This document shows, one piece after another, positions 54,325 through 64,000 of a DNA stretch of 64,000 nucleotides (its first letter is position 1; every line of letters begins with the position of its first letter). The position numbers and the translations under genes are program-made. Source of the DNA: Mesorhizobium opportunistum WSM2075. GTDB lineage: Bacteria; Pseudomonadota; Alphaproteobacteria; Rhizobiales; Rhizobiaceae. The DNA lies in the NCBI RefSeq assembly GCF_000176035.2, contig NC_015675.1, forward strand, positions 6,266,001-6,330,000. The letters run 5' to 3'. Below the pieces are notes generated by a model. The model was given only the letters and a program-made list of their open reading frames with translations. It had not been told where the DNA came from and ran no database searches.

Positions 54325-55977
54325 ATGATCATGCAGTCCGAAAACAATACCCATCTGCCTGCCTCAGCAACGCTCGCTCCCTTTCGAAACCCGGTGTTTC
54401 GCTCGATCTGGACCGCCACACAAATTTCCAGCCTGGGCTGGCTCGTGCAAACGGTGGCCATCAGTTGGCTGATGGCCACTATTTCCGCTTCGGACCTGAT
54501 GGTTGCGCTCGTGCAGGCTGCATCCACCTTGCCGGTGTTCCTCCTCTCAATCGTTGCCGGAGCCATTGCCGACAATTTCAGCCGCCGATGGGTGATGTTT
54601 GCGGGGCACTGCCTGATAGCATTGGCTTCAACGACGCTGATGATATCCGTGGGTCTGGGATTTGCCAGTCCATGGCTAATTCTCGCATTGGGTTTCCTGG
54701 CCGGCTGCGGCTTTGCCTTGAATGATCCGGCCTGGCACGCATCTGTTGGCGATATCCTTCACAAAAGGGACATCCCGGCCGCGGTCACCCTGATGTCCGT
54801 AGGATACAACATTGTGCGCAGCGTTGGTCCGGCTTTGGGGGGCGTGGTCTTGGCATTTCTTGGACCGCTTGCCGCTTTCGCCTTGGCAGCGCTGAGTGAT
54901 CTGGCGCCGCTAACCGCGATATGGCGCACACGATGGAACGTTCGCACTTCCCCTCTCCCTCGTGAACGCATGACGATGGCAATTCACGACGGAGTGCGCT
55001 TCACTGTGATGTCCCTGGAGATCAGGGCAGCGATTGCCCGTGCAACCCTTTTCGGCCTGGCAAGCATCTCCATCCTTGCATTGCTGCCTCTATTTGTCCG
55101 GGACCAGCTGAAGAGCGGCCCGATTATCTACGGCATCTTGCTGGCCGGCTTCGGGATGGGTGCTTTCATTGCGGGCATGAGCAATAGCTTTCTAAGGCGG
55201 ATCACGTCTCAAAACAGGCTGGTGTCCTTCGCCTCCGTCGCTTGTGCGGCATGTTGCCTTTCGCTTGCACTCACATCATCGGTCCCCGTGGCGGCCGTTT
55301 CGCTGGCACTTGGCGGCGCGGGTTGGCTCATCACCTGGACTGGGATCGACGTGTCGGTGCAACTGGCAAGCCCCAGATGGGTGGTCGGCCGCACATTGTC
55401 GATCTACTACGCCTTGAGCGCAGGCGGGATGGCGGCTGGCAGCTGGATCTGGGGTACTGTCGCACAGAACTACTCCTTAGGCTGGGCTTTGGAGGGCGCC
55501 GCAGGCGCTCTGTTGCTGGTTGCGGCTGCGGGAATGCTGTTTCCCGTCGGTCCATGGGAGGAAACGGATCAGGAAAGTTCGGATTTTCGCCCGCCGGAGC
55601 TGGCACTCGACTTGAAGCCCAGAAGTGGACCCATAGTGGTCAAGGTGGAGTATCGGATACCCGAAGAGAATATCGAGACCTTTCTGGGCTACATGCGCGC
55701 CAGGCGGCATGTTCAGAGCCGTGCCGGTGCGCGAAACTGGACACTGCAGCGCAATCTTCAAACGCCTTCGATTTGGACAGAGACATTCCGCACGCCAACC
55801 TGGATGGACTTTCTACGCCTGAATCATCGGCTCACGGCAGCGGATAAGGAAATCGGTGATCATCTCCTGTCACTGCATGATGGGGAGGATTCTCCTCACA
55901 CAGTGCTTTCCATCGAACGCACGACTGAGGCCGCGCGTACCCGTTCCCCAACACTCTTTTCTCGCCCTCCGAGGTGA
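54325..55977 (+). CDS. MFS exporter (EntS/MFS_3 type) with soluble C-terminal domain
   Basis: A 550-residue protein with about 12 membrane segments (WLVQTVAISWLMATISASDL, LILALGFLAGCGFALNDPAW, SVGYNIVRSVGPALGGVVLA). It carries the family-typical ADNFSRRWVMFAGH loop. Residues beyond about 415 form a soluble tail with an ABM/EthD-like pattern (VVKVEYRIPEENIETFLGYM, ETFRTPTWMDFLRLNHR). The MFS_3-plus-tail architecture is common in Rhizobiales and is usually annotated as enterobactin-like exporter. The substrate is unknown. A second ATG two codons in is equally possible. It stands alone. Confidence 0.82.
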   Translation: MIMQSENNTHLPASATLAPFRNPVFRSIWTATQISSLGWLVQTVAISWLMATISASDLMVALVQAASTLPVFLLSIVAGAIADNFSRRWVMFAGHCLIALASTTLMISVGLGFASPWLILALGFLAGCGFALNDPAWHASVGDILHKRDIPAAVTLMSVGYNIVRSVGPALGGVVLAFLGPLAAFALAALSDLAPLTAIWRTRWNVRTSPLPRERMTMAIHDGVRFTVMSLEIRAAIARATLFGLASISILALLPLFVRDQLKSGPIIYGILLAGFGMGAFIAGMSNSFLRRITSQNRLVSFASVACAACCLSLALTSSVPVAAVSLALGGAGWLITWTGIDVSVQLASPRWVVGRTLSIYYALSAGGMAAGSWIWGTVAQNYSLGWALEGAAGALLLVAAAGMLFPVGPWEETDQESSDFRPPELALDLKPRSGPIVVKVEYRIPEENIETFLGYMRARRHVQSRAGARNWTLQRNLQTPSIWTETFRTPTWMDFLRLNHRLTAADKEIGDHLLSLHDGEDSPHTVLSIERTTEAARTRSPTLFSRPPR

Positions 55978-56052
55978 CGTGAGCACAAAACGAGCGGATC
56001 GGAGCAGACGACTTGAGGCACAGTTCCCGAGGAACAAGGGCGCATTCACCCG

Positions 56053-57339
56053 TTATTGCAGCGCCCTTTGGGCGGCTTGCCTTTCGCGATGTTCGAACGC
56101 GTCAGCGAAGCTATCGAGTTCTTGGTGGGTCATCCCAAGCGCCCGCCCCTCCTCACGCCATGTGGAGACCGCCCTCTCGACTTCTGCGAGGATGGTCTTT
56201 GCTCGATCGGTCTTGATCCGGAAATAAGCAATGACGGACATCAACGCGTCGATCTTCGCTTCAGGCCCGGTTTCCTCCGATATCCAGGTTTTCAGGTCTC
56301 GCACACGCTCGGGGAATGGGTTGATGTCGAAGGCAGGCGCCAAGCGCCATTGCCCGCGATCCACATGGATAAAGCCGTGATTGTGGAGGTGGTCATCGAC
56401 ATTGGTGATAAGGATTGAGAAGGCGATACGCCGCCAAAGCTCTTCTATGTCGGCGGCTGGCTGGCTGCCGTGCCGACGAAGCATATCGACGAGTTCAGTA
56501 TAGCTATGCTCGCCAGCGTCCCCTGACTCCGCGCCGATCATGGTGGCGGCGGAGACATACATGAGTCGATTTCCGTTCGGGGTCCGGTCGAAGCGCCGGA
56601 TGAGCGCGACAGGAGCGCCGTCGCTGTCGATCAAACGTGTTTCAGCAGCCTCTACGCCGGCTTTTCTGGCCAGAATCATGGCGAGCACCTCGCCTTTTGT
56701 GACAGATCGATCATCGGCAACGCTCGGAAACTTACCGATAGCGAGGCGTCCGTCATCGTCGACGACACAGCATTTCGGGCGAAGGCCCCCTAGGGACGTG
56801 CCACGTCCACGCAAATAGGCGAGATCCGTCGCCGTCTCGGTGTTGGTCTCGACGGCGTGCGTAGCTGCGAGGAGTTGACCGATCTCGATGAGGGGCGGCG
56901 TGGTGCGTCGACCCTCTTCCGCCGCTCTTTGGTAGCGCCCTTCTTCGTCCTTCAACCGCAACGCACCAATGCGGCTCATGTCGTCCACCGCCAAGAGGTA
57001 ATCCATCGCATTCAGAGGCCGAGTTTCCGCGACATTTCCCGCCCGGCGCGCCTCTTGGCGACGCTTGGCGTGGTCGCGCTGGATGACACGCCGACCCCAT
57101 CCGTCCGGCTCAGTGTCGGCGATCGCGTTGTGGAACACGGATCCGTCGCCGCTCTTTCGATGGAATTGAGGGCCAGTGACGAGTGGCAGACCGGGTTCGA
57201 TCGAGAATCCGTCCGCTGCTTTCAGCCAGCTCGCATCGTATTCAAAAGCAGCGCTCTCGCGCGAACCCTGCTGATCATAGCGCAACGTGCCCAGTGGCGT
57301 CGCTTCCTCGTCGAGGTGAACAGCAATAGAACGTCTCAT
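56053..57339 (-). CDS. hipA: HipA-family toxin kinase
   Basis: HipA toxins are serine/threonine kinases that arrest growth, in E. coli by modifying glutamyl-tRNA synthetase. The 428-residue protein has the N-terminal subdomain (AVHLDEEATPLGTLRYDQ, LPLVTGPQFHRKSG, NAIADTEPDGWGRRVI) and the G-loop-like LRGRGTSLGGLRPKCCV. The catalytic segment is FSILITNVDDHLHNHGFI, followed by the Mg site LAPAFDINPFPE. It is full length and overlaps hipB by four bases. The HipA target in this host is unknown. Confidence 0.9.
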   Translation of the reverse strand: MRRSIAVHLDEEATPLGTLRYDQQGSRESAAFEYDASWLKAADGFSIEPGLPLVTGPQFHRKSGDGSVFHNAIADTEPDGWGRRVIQRDHAKRRQEARRAGNVAETRPLNAMDYLLAVDDMSRIGALRLKDEEGRYQRAAEEGRRTTPPLIEIGQLLAATHAVETNTETATDLAYLRGRGTSLGGLRPKCCVVDDDGRLAIGKFPSVADDRSVTKGEVLAMILARKAGVEAAETRLIDSDGAPVALIRRFDRTPNGNRLMYVSAATMIGAESGDAGEHSYTELVDMLRRHGSQPAADIEELWRRIAFSILITNVDDHLHNHGFIHVDRGQWRLAPAFDINPFPERVRDLKTWISEETGPEAKIDALMSVIAYFRIKTDRAKTILAEVERAVSTWREEGRALGMTHQELDSFADAFEHRERQAAQRALQ

Positions 57340-57668
57340 GTTGCACCGGTCGACTTCCGCACCCTTACCCTTTTGGGCAAACGTTCGGCGTCGAGGAGCA
57401 GGCCTTGTTCGTCGCGCTGGGTGTCGACGATTTTAGTCAGAGCGTCGTCAAAACCCAGAACAAAAAAGGACATGGCATAAGCCCCCATAGCAACTGTCGG
57501 GTCTCCTTTTTCGATCTTCAGATAGGTGCTCTTTGCGATGCCGAGTCGTTCCGCCATCATCATTACGGTCAAACTGCGCTTTTTACGGGCGAGCGCGATG
57601 TCGGCGCCCAGCTTGCCGAGCGCCCGCTTGACTTTGGGAGGCAATGTGTCGGTCACCGTCGAGCGCAT
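57336..57668 (-). CDS. hipB: HipB-like antitoxin / XRE regulator
   Basis: A 110-residue DNA-binding antitoxin expected to bind HipA and repress the operon. The HTH is LGADIALARKKRSLTVMMMA ERLGIAKSTYLKIEKGDPTV, followed by MGAYAMSFFVLGFDDALTKI and a basic end. A GACCT...AGGTC inverted repeat lies just upstream. Confidence 0.87.
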   Translation of the reverse strand: MRSTVTDTLPPKVKRALGKLGADIALARKKRSLTVMMMAERLGIAKSTYLKIEKGDPTVAMGAYAMSFFVLGFDDALTKIVDTQRDEQGLLLDAERLPKRVRVRKSTGAT

Positions 57669-57680
57669 TTTTGTCTCATA

Positions 57681-57710
57681 AAAACGACCTTAACTAGTTT
57701 TAGGTCTTTT
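57681..57710. promoter_or_regulatory. Candidate HipB operator
   Basis: AAAACGACCT (57681-57690) and AGGTCTTTT (57702-57710) form an inverted repeat 13 bases before the hipB start. A related repeat (AGACCT-CATA-AGGTCT) lies at 58084. Confidence 0.55.
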
Positions 57711-58651
57711 ATATAAGTCCGAATTCGGGATTTGTCGAGAGTTGGCCAGACTGTACCCGCCCCCCAAAAGATATCGTCCTGCACCAGATGCGCCAATCTC
57801 GTGAGCATACATCACCCGATCCCCATTCGGCGTTAGGTGAGCTGCGGACGATGCGCATGTGCCGGTGCGAACCGAGCGGGCCATGCTTGGCTCAATTCCA
57901 GATTGCTCGCCCTGAGCGGGCACGCTGTCGTGACCTTTCATCGCGAACAAAAGCTGTCGGCATCGAAGATGTCGACCCCTTATGCGACTAGACGAACCGC
58001 GGAAGTTCGGCCGACCTGGCAGAGCAACACGCGTGTCACGTTTAAGACTTGGACGGGCCAGGAGACCGAAATCGGACCACTTAAGACCTCATAAGGTCTA
58101 CTCAAATTTCTTTCCACCTCGCCCAGTTCTCAGCCGCGTTGTTGTCGTCGGGAAATGGCGGACCCTCCTTTCCGTAGCCGGCGCGTCCCAAGCAGCACCG
58201 CAAATTGGGCAATGGCAATGTATGCATCCACGTCATGGATGCTTCTTTATCTAAGCAATCGATTTCTCTGGCTGTTCGATGATGAATATGAAGCGTCAGT
58301 TGGCCTGGTGGGGCCATCGGAGTTGTTGAGTGGAATCGCTTGCCCAGTGCGGCCCGGGTGCTGCCATCTTCGGTGGAGTTGCCAATGTGATCTGCAGCCG
58401 AACGGCAAAAGGCGGTCGTGGAGACAATGAGCATGGATACAGCCGGGTAGCTGGGACTATCCTCTACCGGGGGAAAATAGCTGCGACAACCGCATGTAGC
58501 CGGCGAGCACGGCCGTGCGCGGGACCGTCGGTCGCCCCTGAGGCCGCGATGGTGGCGTGCCGAACTGTTCGGCCCTGTCGCCCACATTACAGCTGCGCCC
58601 GCAGTTCCCATGCCACGCCAAATTGAAGTGTTCAGTAGGAGCCACAGCAAT
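57711..58651. other. Non-coding stretch between hipB and carbonic anhydrase
   Basis: About 940 bases without a convincing gene; frames here are shadows or lack start signals. It contains the inverted repeat at 58084-58099 and presumably the promoter of the carbonic anhydrase gene. Confidence 0.4.
58084..58099. repeat. Inverted repeat AGACCT-CATA-AGGTCT
   Basis: A perfect 6-bp inverted repeat with a 4-base centre. Its half-site GACCT is the same as in the candidate hip operator about 400 bases away. Confidence 0.5.
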
Positions 58652-59404
58652 ATGCACCGTCGTAATCTGATCAAAGGATTCGTTGCACTCGGCGCTTGTC
58701 CCATTTGCGCTGAAGCCGCGCGGGCGGCCAGCACCGAATGGGGATATGCCGGCCCGGTCGGCCCCGAACAATGGGGGCATCTGGACCAGACGAATTTGGT
58801 CTGCTCGGCGGGCATGCAGCAATCGCCGGTCGATATCAGGGGCGCGGTCAAAGCGGATATTCCGCACATCGCCATAGGTTGGCACCGGGGCGGCGGCAGA
58901 ATGGTGAACAACGGCCACACCATTCAGATCAACCTGCCGCAAGGCAGCACGCTCACTCGGGGGGATCGTGTCTATGAGCTGCTAGAGTTCCATTTCCATG
59001 CACCAAGCGAGCACCACGTCGCAGGTAAGAGTTTCCCGATGGAAGCGCATTTTGTCCATAAGGACCGCAACAGCGATACTGTGGGTGTTTTGGGCGTGTT
59101 TCTGAAGCCAGGCGCCACAAATGCCAGCTTTGCCAGGCTTGCTGCCGCATTTCCTGCAACGTCAGGCGAAGAGGCAGCCGTCGATGACGTCGACCCCAAC
59201 GAGCTTCTGCCGGCTTCTCTTGGCTACTGGACATATGAAGGATCTTTGACGACGCCGCCATGCACGGAAAACGTCGACTGGATGGTGGCGACGGAACCGG
59301 TTGATGTCGACCCAGCAGATATAGAGCGATTTACCTCGCTATATCCCGGAAACACGCGCCCTATCCGCGCGCCCAATCGGCGCTTCATCCTGGGCCTAAG
59401 CTGA
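58652..59404 (+). CDS. Alpha-type carbonic anhydrase, exported
   Basis: Interconverts CO2 and bicarbonate in the periplasm. The 250-residue protein begins with a twin-arginine-like signal (MHRRNLIKGFVALGACPICA, cleavage near ARA). It shows WGYAGPVGPEQWG, QQSPVDI, the zinc His set in ELLEFHFHAPSEHH and MEAHFVHKD, and YEGSLTTPPCTENVDWMVA. Alpha-CA genes are known on Mesorhizobium symbiosis islands and are expressed in nodules. The start at 58652 places the signal peptide first. Confidence 0.93.
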   Translation: MHRRNLIKGFVALGACPICAEAARAASTEWGYAGPVGPEQWGHLDQTNLVCSAGMQQSPVDIRGAVKADIPHIAIGWHRGGGRMVNNGHTIQINLPQGSTLTRGDRVYELLEFHFHAPSEHHVAGKSFPMEAHFVHKDRNSDTVGVLGVFLKPGATNASFARLAAAFPATSGEEAAVDDVDPNELLPASLGYWTYEGSLTTPPCTENVDWMVATEPVDVDPADIERFTSLYPGNTRPIRAPNRRFILGLS

Positions 59405-59575
59405 CGCCGTAACAGGTCGAAGCACCGCCTGCGCGTCATGTTGATCTGCTTTCAAGATCATAAGGATGTGCTCCGCGTCGCGTAGGCGCTTTGGGCGCTT
59501 ATTTCGCGCTGGAAGCGGACCAGGACCAAGTTCGGTAACGGTGTTAAGCCATTCTCATAAGGGGGAGAGGTAGGC

Positions 59576-62020
59576 GTGGCTTTCCTGTTCCAGCAGCATC
59601 CGGCCGCATACCGAGCCCATGAACTGGAATTCATGTCAGACCTTCGCAAGGGGTCCATCGCGGATCAAACGCCGTTTCCCTGGGAAACATGGCTCAGTTC
59701 CGACAAAGCAATTATGATCGCCCTAGCCACCTCGATTGCGCTCTTGGTCGGGACGCAGGGCCAGCCCCCGCAGATCGATCACGCGGTTCTAAGCCAGCTG
59801 CGAACGATTCAGATCAATGACGCATTGCTCCGGCGCGACGTCGTCCGCGCTGGGACGGATATGACATTGGACTACCGTTCGGTTGCTTCTACCGGACAGG
59901 CATTGCAAAAGACTCGTGAAAACTTGCAACGTTCTTTCGAGATTTCCTCCGATGAGAGATCAGAGCAATCCAGATTGCTCGCGCAGCTCATAAACTCGAT
60001 CGAAAGCAAAAAGGCTGCCGTCTCAGTCTTGGTCGAACAAAATCAGCTCATGCAAAGCTGTCTTGCGCAGCTAGCTCGCTCGATTGGTCGCCTTGGGGGG
60101 GCACCGTCGAGCATGGTTGAACTTTCGATGCTGATCGTGCTTTCGGCTGAACCGAGGCTCGTTCTGAGCAAGGCTGGAGCTGCCTTATCTTCTTCATGGA
60201 GGTTGGACGAAGCTGCCGATCAGATCGCATCTCCGGACACGTTCTCCAAGGCCGCCGAACTGGAGCGAGAGCACCTGGAAGGCTACAGCTTGGCCAGCGC
60301 GCAAGCGCAGCGCACGCGACTTTTCTTCGGTTTGGTGTCCATGTGCCTCTGCATATTTGCGATCATTCGGTTCTCCAGGCAGCCTCTGCGGACGAACCGG
60401 CTGAAAAGGCGGTTGGAGCTTGAAGAGGCAATGAGTGAGATCGAAACTCGGCTCAACGAAAGTAAAGCAAAGGACGCCTCGGCGCGCTTTTCCACCGAAG
60501 AAGCGCTCAGAGTCGTTCAACGCGTTTTCGATGCGGATCAATGCGCGCTCGCACTGGTGGATCCGAGTCTCAGCAGGCATACCGAGTGCTTTGTGGCGAA
60601 CACGTACACACCCGTCTGGAACGTGGCGCTTATTGATGAAGTCGTTTCACTTGTCCGAGCCGGACGGCCAGTGTTTCGCGTCGTTCGGACCGCCCTAGGG
60701 CTTTCCGGTGTTTTTCAAATTGTTGCCTGCAGGGCTTCCGATCAGCAGGTTGTGGTTTGCATCCTTGTTTTTGAAGGAGATCGCTCACTCCCCTCAGCAG
60801 ACGACCTGCGGGTTCTTGCCAGCGCCATTGTGCGTTTGAGCAACCATCTTGAACTGCAACGTATAAATACGGAACGCGACCTTCTGGTGAGTCGATGGGA
60901 GCATGTGGAAAGGCTGAGGACCGTGGGCACGATCGCAAGCGGCGTTACACATGAGTTCAACAACATTTTAGGGGCAATAATCGGCTATTCAGAGATTGCC
61001 CAAAGCCTTGTGCGTCGCCCCTCCAGAATCCGTAATCACATCGACCAGATCATTTTAGCTGGACACCGAGCCAAGCTGATCGTCGACCAGATTCTGTCAC
61101 TAAGCCGAAACCGACAGCGCGTGGCAGTGCCATTCAACGTCTCCGAAATTGTCATGGATCTTGCGCCATTGCTGCGGGTCACAGTTCGGTCGGATGTTCA
61201 GTTGAACTTCAAGGTCAACGAGTGGCAAACCGTGGTCGAGGGCAGCCCAACCGAGATACAGCAGATCCTCATGAATCTATGCAAGAACGCGTCGGAGGCT
61301 GTCTTGAACGAGGGCCGTGTCGAGGTCAGCGTTTCTCGCGCCCAGGTGCGCCAAACCAAGTCGCTGGCTCAGGGCACCCTGAGACCTGGAGATTACGTTC
61401 TCCTCTCCATCAGCGACGATGGCCCAGGAATCGCAAGTTCGATACTTCCGCATGTCTTTGAGCCCTTTTTTACCACGCGCTCTGTCGTCGGCGGGACCGG
61501 GCTGGGTCTTGCTGCGGTTGACAGGCACGTGAGCGCGCTCGCAGGATGCCTTGATGTCACGTCGGCTGTTGGCCGAGGGACGCGGTTTGATATCTACCTA
61601 CCGGCCTCCGACGAGGAGCCAGTCAGCGCTGACATCGCTTTCGGTCGGTACGACGGATCACTTGGCAACGGAGAAATCGTTGCAGTCGTGGAGCCCGATC
61701 CAGCAGAGTTGGAGATCTACAGGGACCAGATCGCCGCGCTGGGTTATGAGCCGGTCGGCTTCGCGACCCTCGAAGGTCTTTGCGAGTGGACCGAAAGCGG
61801 GAAGGCAGCAGACCTGGTGATTTTAGGTAGAACGCCTTTCCTGGAGCGAGGACAGGCCGAATCCGTATGCCCCACCCTCATGACGGTGCCTGTCATAGTC
61901 GTCGGCCAAATCGACTCCATGCCGGTCATATCCGCTAATCAGGCCCTCGTCCTTTGGCTAGCGAAGCCGGTCTCGTCCCGGACAATGGCGCATGCGGTTC
62001 GTACAATGATGATGGCATGA
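59576..62020 (+). CDS. virA: VirA-like hybrid sensor histidine kinase
   Basis: A VirA-type membrane sensor of 814 residues. TM1 is near residues 35-55 ([15 protein letters not shown]), followed by a helical periplasmic domain of about 200 residues. TM2 ([18 protein letters not shown]) leads into a GAF-like linker, then the kinase: H-box [20 protein letters not shown] (His about 459), N box [14 protein letters not shown]1 SISDDGPGI and G2 [10 protein letters not shown]. The C-terminal receiver-like domain ([27 protein letters not shown]) lacks the phospho-accepting Asp, as Gly is there. Start is a GTG with GGGGGAGAGG upstream. No virG is in the window. It should activate the virB operon on the opposite strand. 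Confidence 0.75.
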   Translation: MAFLFQQHPAAYRAHELEFMSDLRKGSIADQTPFPWETWLSSDKAIMIALATSIALLVGTQGQPPQIDHAVLSQLRTIQINDALLRRDVVRAGTDMTLDYRSVASTGQALQKTRENLQRSFEISSDERSEQSRLLAQLINSIESKKAAVSVLVEQNQLMQSCLAQLARSIGRLGGAPSSMVELSMLIVLSAEPRLVLSKAGAALSSSWRLDEAADQIASPDTFSKAAELEREHLEGYSLASAQAQRTRLFFGLVSMCLCIFAIIRFSRQPLRTNRLKRRLELEEAMSEIETRLNESKAKDASARFSTEEALRVVQRVFDADQCALALVDPSLSRHTECFVANTYTPVWNVALIDEVVSLVRAGRPVFRVVRTALGLSGVFQIVACRASDQQVVVCILVFEGDRSLPSADDLRVLASAIVRLSNHLELQRINTERDLLVSRWEHVERLRTVGTIASGVTHEFNNILGAIIGYSEIAQSLVRRPSRIRNHIDQIILAGHRAKLIVDQILSLSRNRQRVAVPFNVSEIVMDLAPLLRVTVRSDVQLNFKVNEWQTVVEGSPTEIQQILMNLCKNASEAVLNEGRVEVSVSRAQVRQTKSLAQGTLRPGDYVLLSISDDGPGIASSILPHVFEPFFTTRSVVGGTGLGLAAVDRHVSALAGCLDVTSAVGRGTRFDIYLPASDEEPVSADIAFGRYDGSLGNGEIVAVVEPDPAELEIYRDQIAALGYEPVGFATLEGLCEWTESGKAADLVILGRTPFLERGQAESVCPTLMTVPVIVVGQIDSMPVISANQALVLWLAKPVSSRTMAHAVRTMMMA

Positions 62021-62138
62021 TACCGCCGAATCGCTCAGCCTATCCAACCACTGCGAGAAGGCCCGTCAAAAAGATATCGAAGCAGAACAGAATGACGCGT
62101 CGACACCGGCTTACCGATCCCGAGACGTTGTTCCAGCC

Positions 62139-63179
62139 TTAGTGCTTGTTGAGAAGGTCGGCTACTGTCTCTCCCCGTCGCCGGGCATCGGCGGCGAGCC
62201 ATACCTCTCCTACCTCATACACGTCGCCTTGGGTACGGAACGGTATGATGACGTCAATGGCGGCCGACAGCATGTCAAGAAGCGTGCGGTCTTCGACAGC
62301 GGCTCCTTGCGCGCTGCTCTTGACGAGTGAAAAGAGCTTCTTGAAACCTTGTACCGGATCAGCCCCATGAATCGTTGATATCGATCCCGCATGGCCGGAG
62401 ACGACTTCACTAAGGTAGGCCCAAGCGGCGTCATCGCGCATCTCGCCAAGCAATATTCGATCAGGGCGCATGCGCAAGCTGGCTTGCAACAGTTGCTCGG
62501 CCGTCACCGCCCCTGCGCCTGCTCGGTCCTTTGGATAGAGTAAGCGGACATGGTTCTCGTGCGGGATTGCAAGTTCGAGCGTGTCCTCGATGCTGATCAA
62601 CCTCTCATGCGGGGGTATAGCGTTGATCAAAGTCTTGCTCATTGTCGTTTTGCCGCTTCCAGTAGGTCCGCAAAGCAGCATTGTGAGCCGCCCGCAGACG
62701 CAGGCTCGCAAAAATTGCTCCAAGTCACCATGGTCGTAGTGCTGAAGAATCGTTTCGTCCTGCCGCTCTTGGCGCTCTTTTCGTGACCGCCATTGATTCC
62801 AACGCGAATACTCGTAGCGAGAAGAAACTTCCTTGAGTTCGGTCACACGACTTGAGGGACGCCGTATCGTCAGGCTTATTGTTCCTGAGGGTACTGCGGG
62901 GGGCAAACAGATCTGCAGCCGCTCTCCGTTCGGCAACTCAGTCGCGCAGAGGGGGCTTTGCGGTCCGACATCTTGCTTGCGCAGCGCTCCGGCGAGGATC
63001 GCGATGTCCTCCAGATCGTCATAAGACAGCGGCAGTGGATGTTTCGTGAAAACGCCGGCCTGTCGGACAAAGGCTTCCCCAGGCCGGTTGATAGCGACCT
63101 CTTCGGTTCTTGGCTCCTCAAGCCATTTCAGAACGGGATCGAGAAGCAAACGCAATTGAGGATCAGCCTCCGATTGCAT
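62139..63179 (-). CDS. virB11: VirB11 type IV secretion ATPase
   Basis: A hexameric ATPase at the base of the VirB channel. The 346-residue protein starts [20 protein letters not shown], with Walker [21 protein letters not shown], the Asp box [18 protein letters not shown], Walker [20 protein letters not shown] and the His box [15 protein letters not shown]. It overlaps virB10 by 17 bases. On Mesorhizobium islands the virB set serves mainly to export effectors into plant cells and is separate from the Trb conjugation system. Confidence 0.94.
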   Translation of the reverse strand: MQSEADPQLRLLLDPVLKWLEEPRTEEVAINRPGEAFVRQAGVFTKHPLPLSYDDLEDIAILAGALRKQDVGPQSPLCATELPNGERLQICLPPAVPSGTISLTIRRPSSRVTELKEVSSRYEYSRWNQWRSRKERQERQDETILQHYDHGDLEQFLRACVCGRLTMLLCGPTGSGKTTMSKTLINAIPPHERLISIEDTLELAIPHENHVRLLYPKDRAGAGAVTAEQLLQASLRMRPDRILLGEMRDDAAWAYLSEVVSGHAGSISTIHGADPVQGFKKLFSLVKSSAQGAAVEDRTLLDMLSAAIDVIIPFRTQGDVYEVGEVWLAADARRRGETVADLLNKH

Positions 63180-64000
63180 TGTTGTTTCTCCGGCGTTCGC
63201 GATGTTGGGGGGATGGCGCTGCGGCAGTCGCTCTAAGATCGTATACATCCGAGAAGTCGAGGTCCCGAGCCACAAAGATGGATACGGCGTCTCCTTGGTT
63301 TTTCTTCAGGGTTGGGGGAAGGTTGATCGTCGCTCTCAATGTCGTCTCGACGGCTTGTCCACCATTGCTCTGGAAGCTGTTGGTGCCGCTTCCTCCGCCA
63401 GAGCTGGCCGCATATTGACCAGCCGCCTGAAACGCGCCTTGGATGACGCTCATCAGAATCGCTCCGCCAAAGCGTTCCCGGAAGTGATTGTCCACCGTGC
63501 CAGGCATTCCGGAGCGGCCGAGCTCGTCAGCCCCCGGCGATGCTATCGAAACGAGGGCATGGTCGGGTGTTTCGATGCGCGTCCACAGCACGAATACACG
63601 CGCATCCCCCTGCTGGAGACCGCGCTGGATCTCGCCAATCACGGTTGTCCCGCGATCCAAGAGCACGACGTTGTTGGTGGCGCCTCGGACGGCTTTAGGT
63701 AAGACGCACTTCACATAGCCGGGTAAATTTGTGTCGACCGCAGTTTGCAAAATGCAGGGAATGATCGTTCCTTGAGTAATCACGAGATCAGGGTGCGGCA
63801 AAAGTGTGGCCCGGCTCGGCTCCTGTATATCTGGCTTCAATCGGCCTGACAGATCGCCACCGTTTGAAATCTCATCTGCGGTCGCCGGAGCATCATTTTG
63901 CTTGTCTTCGCTCCGCTGATCGTCATTGGGCATTTGACCGCTGCCGCTGTAGGCGAAAATTGGTGATTCCTCCGGCGGCGGATCATCTGCCGCTGGTAGG
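63163..64000 (-). CDS. virB10: VirB10 (5' end beyond the window)
   Basis: VirB10 spans both membranes and links ATPase energy to the outer-membrane pore. The visible 278 codons cover a Pro/Asp-rich periplasmic part and the beta-barrel core: [60 protein letters not shown] and [20 protein letters not shown]. The end is [20 protein letters not shown]. The frame stays open to the right edge, so the N terminus with its membrane helix lies outside. Confidence 0.93.
   Translation of the reverse strand, partial: LPAADDPPPEESPIFAYSGSGQMPNDDQRSEDKQNDAPATADEISNGGDLSGRLKPDIQEPSRATLLPHPDLVITQGTIIPCILQTAVDTNLPGYVKCVLPKAVRGATNNVVLLDRGTTVIGEIQRGLQQGDARVFVLWTRIETPDHALVSIASPGADELGRSGMPGTVDNHFRERFGGAILMSVIQGAFQAAGQYAASSGGGSGTNSFQSNGGQAVETTLRATINLPPTLKKNQGDAVSIFVARDLDFSDVYDLRATAAAPSPQHRERRRNNNAIGG

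Noticed and set aside
58102..58923. 273-codon minus-strand frame
   Set aside because: Opposite the carbonic anhydrase gene; Cys/Arg/Pro-rich shadow.
1..64000. CRISPR arrays, tRNA/rRNA genes, intact insertion sequences
   Set aside because: Searched by eye on both strands; no spaced direct repeats, cloverleaf-like genes or intact transposase frames were seen.

Overview
The window reads as part of a rhizobial symbiosis island, an integrative and conjugative element (ICE) of the Mesorhizobium ICEMlSym type. The sequence shows a conjugation block in the order rdfS-traF-lytic transglycosylase-rlxS, a traG-copG-trbB block, an ICE parB/DUF2958/ardC block, a traR-traI quorum-sensing pair, panBC, nadQ-nadABC and bioBFDAZ vitamin operons, an alpha-carbonic anhydrase, and a VirA/VirB system. 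All of these are known from Mesorhizobium loti islands. No nodABC or nif genes lie in this window, but a strong nod-box match precedes a glmS/nodM gene. The species assignment is inference.

Layout. 1-3.0 kb (minus strand): trbB (cut by the edge), a CopG-like gene and the coupling protein traG. 3.2-5.1 kb: nodM/glmS with its nod box. 5.7-9.4 kb: relaxase, transglycosylase, TraF protease and the excisionase RdfS. 9.5-13.7 kb: DUF736, ParB-like, DUF2958 and ArdC genes with two GC-rich non-coding stretches. 14.4-16.7 kb: a DsbA-like protein, an integrase remnant and a membrane-anchored nuclease-like protein. 17-28.6 kb: a dense array of very small genes, several broken by single frameshifts, separated by GC-rich hairpins. 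The array includes a broken ATP-dependent DNA ligase and an SRAP (HMCES/YedK) gene with a LexA box. 29.4-31.2 kb: queC-queD-queE. 32.9-38.4 kb: an exopolysaccharide mini-cluster with two glycosyltransferases, two pyruvyltransferase-like proteins and a flippase. 38.4-40.9 kb: decayed DNA plus one secreted protein. 40.9-42.3 kb: traR-traI with a lux-type box. 42.5-54 kb: pan, nad and bio operons. 54.3-59.4 kb: an MFS exporter, hipBA and carbonic anhydrase. 59.6-64 kb: virA, virB11 and virB10 (cut by the edge).

How it works together. TraR/TraI would sense density and switch on excision and transfer. RdfS promotes excision, RlxS nicks DNA, and TraG passes it to the Trb channel. ArdC, the SRAP protein and perhaps the ligase fit roles in establishment in a recipient. 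The vitamin operons supply pantothenate, NAD and biotin. NodM feeds glucosamine into Nod-factor synthesis under NodD control. The VirB system in such islands delivers effectors to the plant.

The core operons look intact, while the cargo between about 15 and 40 kb carries many frameshifts and fragments. That contrast points to real decay of accessory DNA rather than uniformly poor sequence.
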